DNA of 64,000 nt, taken from positions 1-64,000 of the forward strand of contig NZ_QRCU01000041.1 of assembly GCF_003369445.1 (NCBI RefSeq). The letters are read 5' to 3'. Each line of letters opens with the position of its first letter. The stretch's first letter is position 1. Made by a program: the position numbers and the translations under genes. A model generated the notes under the pieces. That model was not told the origin of the DNA and ran no database searches. It saw only the letters and a program-made list of their open reading frames with translations. The DNA comes from Arthrobacter silvisoli. Its GTDB lineage: Bacteria; Actinomycetota; Actinomycetes; Actinomycetales; Micrococcaceae. This document shows, piece by piece, positions 62,579 through 64,000 of the stretch.

Positions 62579-63160
62579 TCAGTTGTACCCGGGTCCGAGC
62601 ACGACGACGACCGGCACCTGGTACTCGGCGGTGTCGAGCAGTTCGGTGATGCCCAGGAGCTTGCCAAGAGCTTCGGCGTTGCCCTTCTGTTCCGGTCCGT
62701 TGTAGAAGATCGCGGAGGCCTGCTGCGGAGTGCCCTGCCAGTTGCCGACGTCGGACAGCGCCCAGCCGTCGTTCTGCACCGTGGTGGAGACCCTGCTGGC
62801 AAGGCCGCTGACCCCGGCCCCGTTGTAGACCGCAACCGGGGTCGTCTTGTCGACGGCGGCGCTCGTCGTTGGCGTCTCACTCGGCGTGGGGGTCGCGCTC
62901 GGGCTGGCGCTGGGGGTGCTGCTTGCGGACGGCGACGGCGTGGGCTGCTGCGATGCGGCGGCCTGCTGGCTTGGCGCGGCGGTGGGCGCGGACTTGGGCA
63001 GGATCAGGAACGCCGTCAGGCCGACCACCAGGGCCAGGGCTCCAAGGACCAGGACCGGCCACAGCGCCGGGCGGGAGGCCGGCGTGACGACGCGGTGGAC
63101 ACCCTGGCGCGAGGAGTTTTGCGGCACACGGTCGAATTCATCGCGGGGGAATTTGGTCAT
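62579..63160 (-). CDS. Membrane-anchored LytR C-terminal-domain protein
   Basis: A 193-residue protein: cytoplasmic start (MTKFPRDEFDRVPQNSSRQG), one membrane helix (PVLVLGALALVVGLTAFLIL), an extended Ser/Thr/Pro linker (SASSTPSASPSATPTPSETP) that likely spans the wall, and a LytR_C domain (VAVYNGAGVSGLASRVSTTV, DGWALSDVGNWQG, VPVVVVLGPGYN). Stand-alone LytR_C proteins are linked to cell-wall processes, with unclear function. It shares the strand with the DUF3263 gene 60 bases upstream. Confidence 0.9.
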   Translation of the reverse strand: MTKFPRDEFDRVPQNSSRQGVHRVVTPASRPALWPVLVLGALALVVGLTAFLILPKSAPTAAPSQQAAASQQPTPSPSASSTPSASPSATPTPSETPTTSAAVDKTTPVAVYNGAGVSGLASRVSTTVQNDGWALSDVGNWQGTPQQASAIFYNGPEQKGNAEALGKLLGITELLDTAEYQVPVVVVLGPGYN

Positions 63161-63220
63161 GATGAAGCGGTGTCCTTGCTGCTTGCTGCGGGAATCAGCC
63201 CTGCACCCAAGCGTCGGGGC

Positions 63221-63556
63221 TCAGGCGCCGGATCCGAGGCGGCGGGCCGTGCGGGCGCGCTGCCGTGACGTACGTAGTCTACGCAATCTCTTCACCAGCA
63301 TCGGATCGTGTGCCAGCGCATCCTCTGAATCGATGAGGGCGTTGAGCAGCTGGTAGTAGTGCGTCGCCGAGAGGTCGAACAGCTCCCGGATGGCCTGTTC
63401 CTTGGCGCCTGCGTACTTCCACCACTGGCGCTCCAGGGCCAGCATCTGCTGCTCCCGCGCACCGAGCGGAGAGTCGCTGCGGACTTCGGTGCTGAGGTCA
63501 TCCAGGGCCCAAGCGCCGCTTGCGGGCGCCATCGGTTCCTGCGCGGGCTCTGCCAC
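63221..63556 (-). CDS. DUF3263 protein
   Basis: A 111-residue protein: APASGAWALDDLSTEVRSDS, then the DUF3263 core LGAREQQMLALERQWWKYAG, AKEQAIRELFDLSATHYYQL and LNALIDSEDALAHDPMLVKR, with a basic tail RLRRLRTSRQRARTARRLGS. The core is an HTH-like domain and the tail could bind DNA or RNA. A GTG start at 63556 has GGAG upstream. The family is actinobacterial and uncharacterised; it is commonly next to LytR_C and ung genes, as here. Confidence 0.88.
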   Translation of the reverse strand: MAEPAQEPMAPASGAWALDDLSTEVRSDSPLGAREQQMLALERQWWKYAGAKEQAIRELFDLSATHYYQLLNALIDSEDALAHDPMLVKRLRRLRTSRQRARTARRLGSGA

Positions 63557-63673
63557 GACACACTCCTTCGACGCTTGCCAACACAATCCCTCCCTATGGT
63601 AACGGGCAAATAACAGCCATGTCATTTGCCGGGCCGTTTCGCCGCCGTTCCTTTCCGCAGGAAGAATGGAGGC

Positions 63674-64000
63674 GTGGGAAGCGATGAAACGCTGTTTGAA
63701 CTCGACGCCGGAAACAGCTCCGCGGATTTCGAGGAGCTCTGCAGCCTGCCGTTGTCCGCGCTCGTGGCCCCCGATTGGGCGGAAGCGCTGGCGGGTGTGG
63801 AACCGGAGCTGCGCGCCGTGCTGGGCTTTGTCGCGTCCGAATCGGCCCGCGGCGCCGAGGTGCTGCCCGCTGCTGCCGACCTGCTCCGCGCTTTCCGCCA
63901 GCCCCTTGCCGGGGTGAAGGTGCTGATCCTCGGCCAGGATCCGTACCCGACGCGGGGCCATCCCATCGGACTCTCCTTCGCGGTGTCGGGGTCCACCCGG
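63674..64000 (+). CDS. ung: Uracil-DNA glycosylase (5' part, cut by the window edge)
   Basis: The first 109 codons of family 1 UDG. The frame starts at GTG (GSDETLFELDAGNSSADFEE follows) and runs to the right edge. The active-site motif is ILGQDPYPTRGHPIGLSFAV, containing the water-activating Asp of GQDPY; the usual His after DPY is Pro here, as in many actinobacterial Ung proteins. It removes uracil from DNA. The start is uncertain: GGAGG lies only one base before the GTG, but no other in-frame start fits. Divergent from DUF3263. Confidence 0.9.
   Translation, partial: MGSDETLFELDAGNSSADFEELCSLPLSALVAPDWAEALAGVEPELRAVLGFVASESARGAEVLPAAADLLRAFRQPLAGVKVLILGQDPYPTRGHPIGLSFAVSGSTR

Noticed and set aside
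62229-62705. Protein with repeats such as GPTPARVPW or VVGPRRRGFPG across the tandem array
   Set aside because: The unit length is not a multiple of three, so the frames rotate through the array; there is no ribosome site, and the frame runs antisense into the LytR_C gene.

Overview
This is chromosomal DNA from a high-G+C Gram-positive actinobacterium, most likely Arthrobacter or a close relative such as Pseudarthrobacter or Paenarthrobacter. The evidence is the strongly G/C-ending codon use, frequent GTG and TTG starts, many ATGA/GTGA stop-start overlaps, and actinobacterial marker genes: the XPB helicase pair, DUF3027, DUF3263, an IdeR with the full DtxR ligand set, a groEL without groES beside it, and c-di-AMP riboswitches ahead of cell-wall hydrolases. 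I see no prophage, insertion sequence, integrase or CRISPR array. It reads as core and niche-adaptive chromosome.

Region by region. 0-0.65 kb: start of an unidentified gene cut by the left edge, then a strong terminator. 0.7-12.3 kb: a myo-inositol catabolic locus (iolG, iolE, iolA/mmsA, iolD, a Cgl0159-like protein, iolC, a tautomerase, a sugar isomerase), an IolT-type transporter and a divergent LacI regulator. A repeated 10-bp operator-like dyad sits at each promoter, and iolB is absent. 12.4-14.5 kb: sucCD. 14.7-25 kb: a lipoprotein, PcrA/UvrD, an inositol-phosphatase-like enzyme, membrane proteins including two DUF998 paralogues, a GGDEF-EAL protein with a STAS-like partner, and a divergent pair made of a TPR protein and a small secreted protein with three WWPN repeats. 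25-33.8 kb: tRNA-Arg(CCT), two small enzymes, an ABC-F plus ABC-exporter operon with a leader terminator, an HTH plus 7-TM pair, and a polar amino-acid (probably cystine) ABC importer, also with a leader terminator. 33.8-41 kb: GH38 alpha-mannosidase, molybdenum-cofactor genes (fdhD, moeA, DUF6457, mobA-like) and an HNH protein. 41-44 kb: NlpC/P60 and M23 hydrolases, each behind a c-di-AMP riboswitch, then ideR. 44.3-54.6 kb: serC, an MFS exporter, DUF3027, a cold-shock protein, the XPB pair, and lysG/lysE. 54.7-64 kb: a two-component system, a lone WXG100 protein, an RNase H fused to an NTF2-like domain, groEL with CIRCE, an orphan branched-chain-type binding protein coupled to a CspA gene, a 59-bp tandem repeat, a LytR_C protein, DUF3263, and the start of uracil-DNA glycosylase.

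The least explained signal is at 20.5-22.0 kb. A cytoplasmic TPR protein is divergent from a gene for an exported 82-residue protein whose mature part is mostly three near-identical 14-15-residue repeats (ATGWWPNFAK[S/T]SVE). That gene has a good promoter with a dyad in its -35/spacer region, a strong ribosome binding site and its own terminator. The layout recalls peptide-pheromone and TPR-receptor modules, but that function is inference only.
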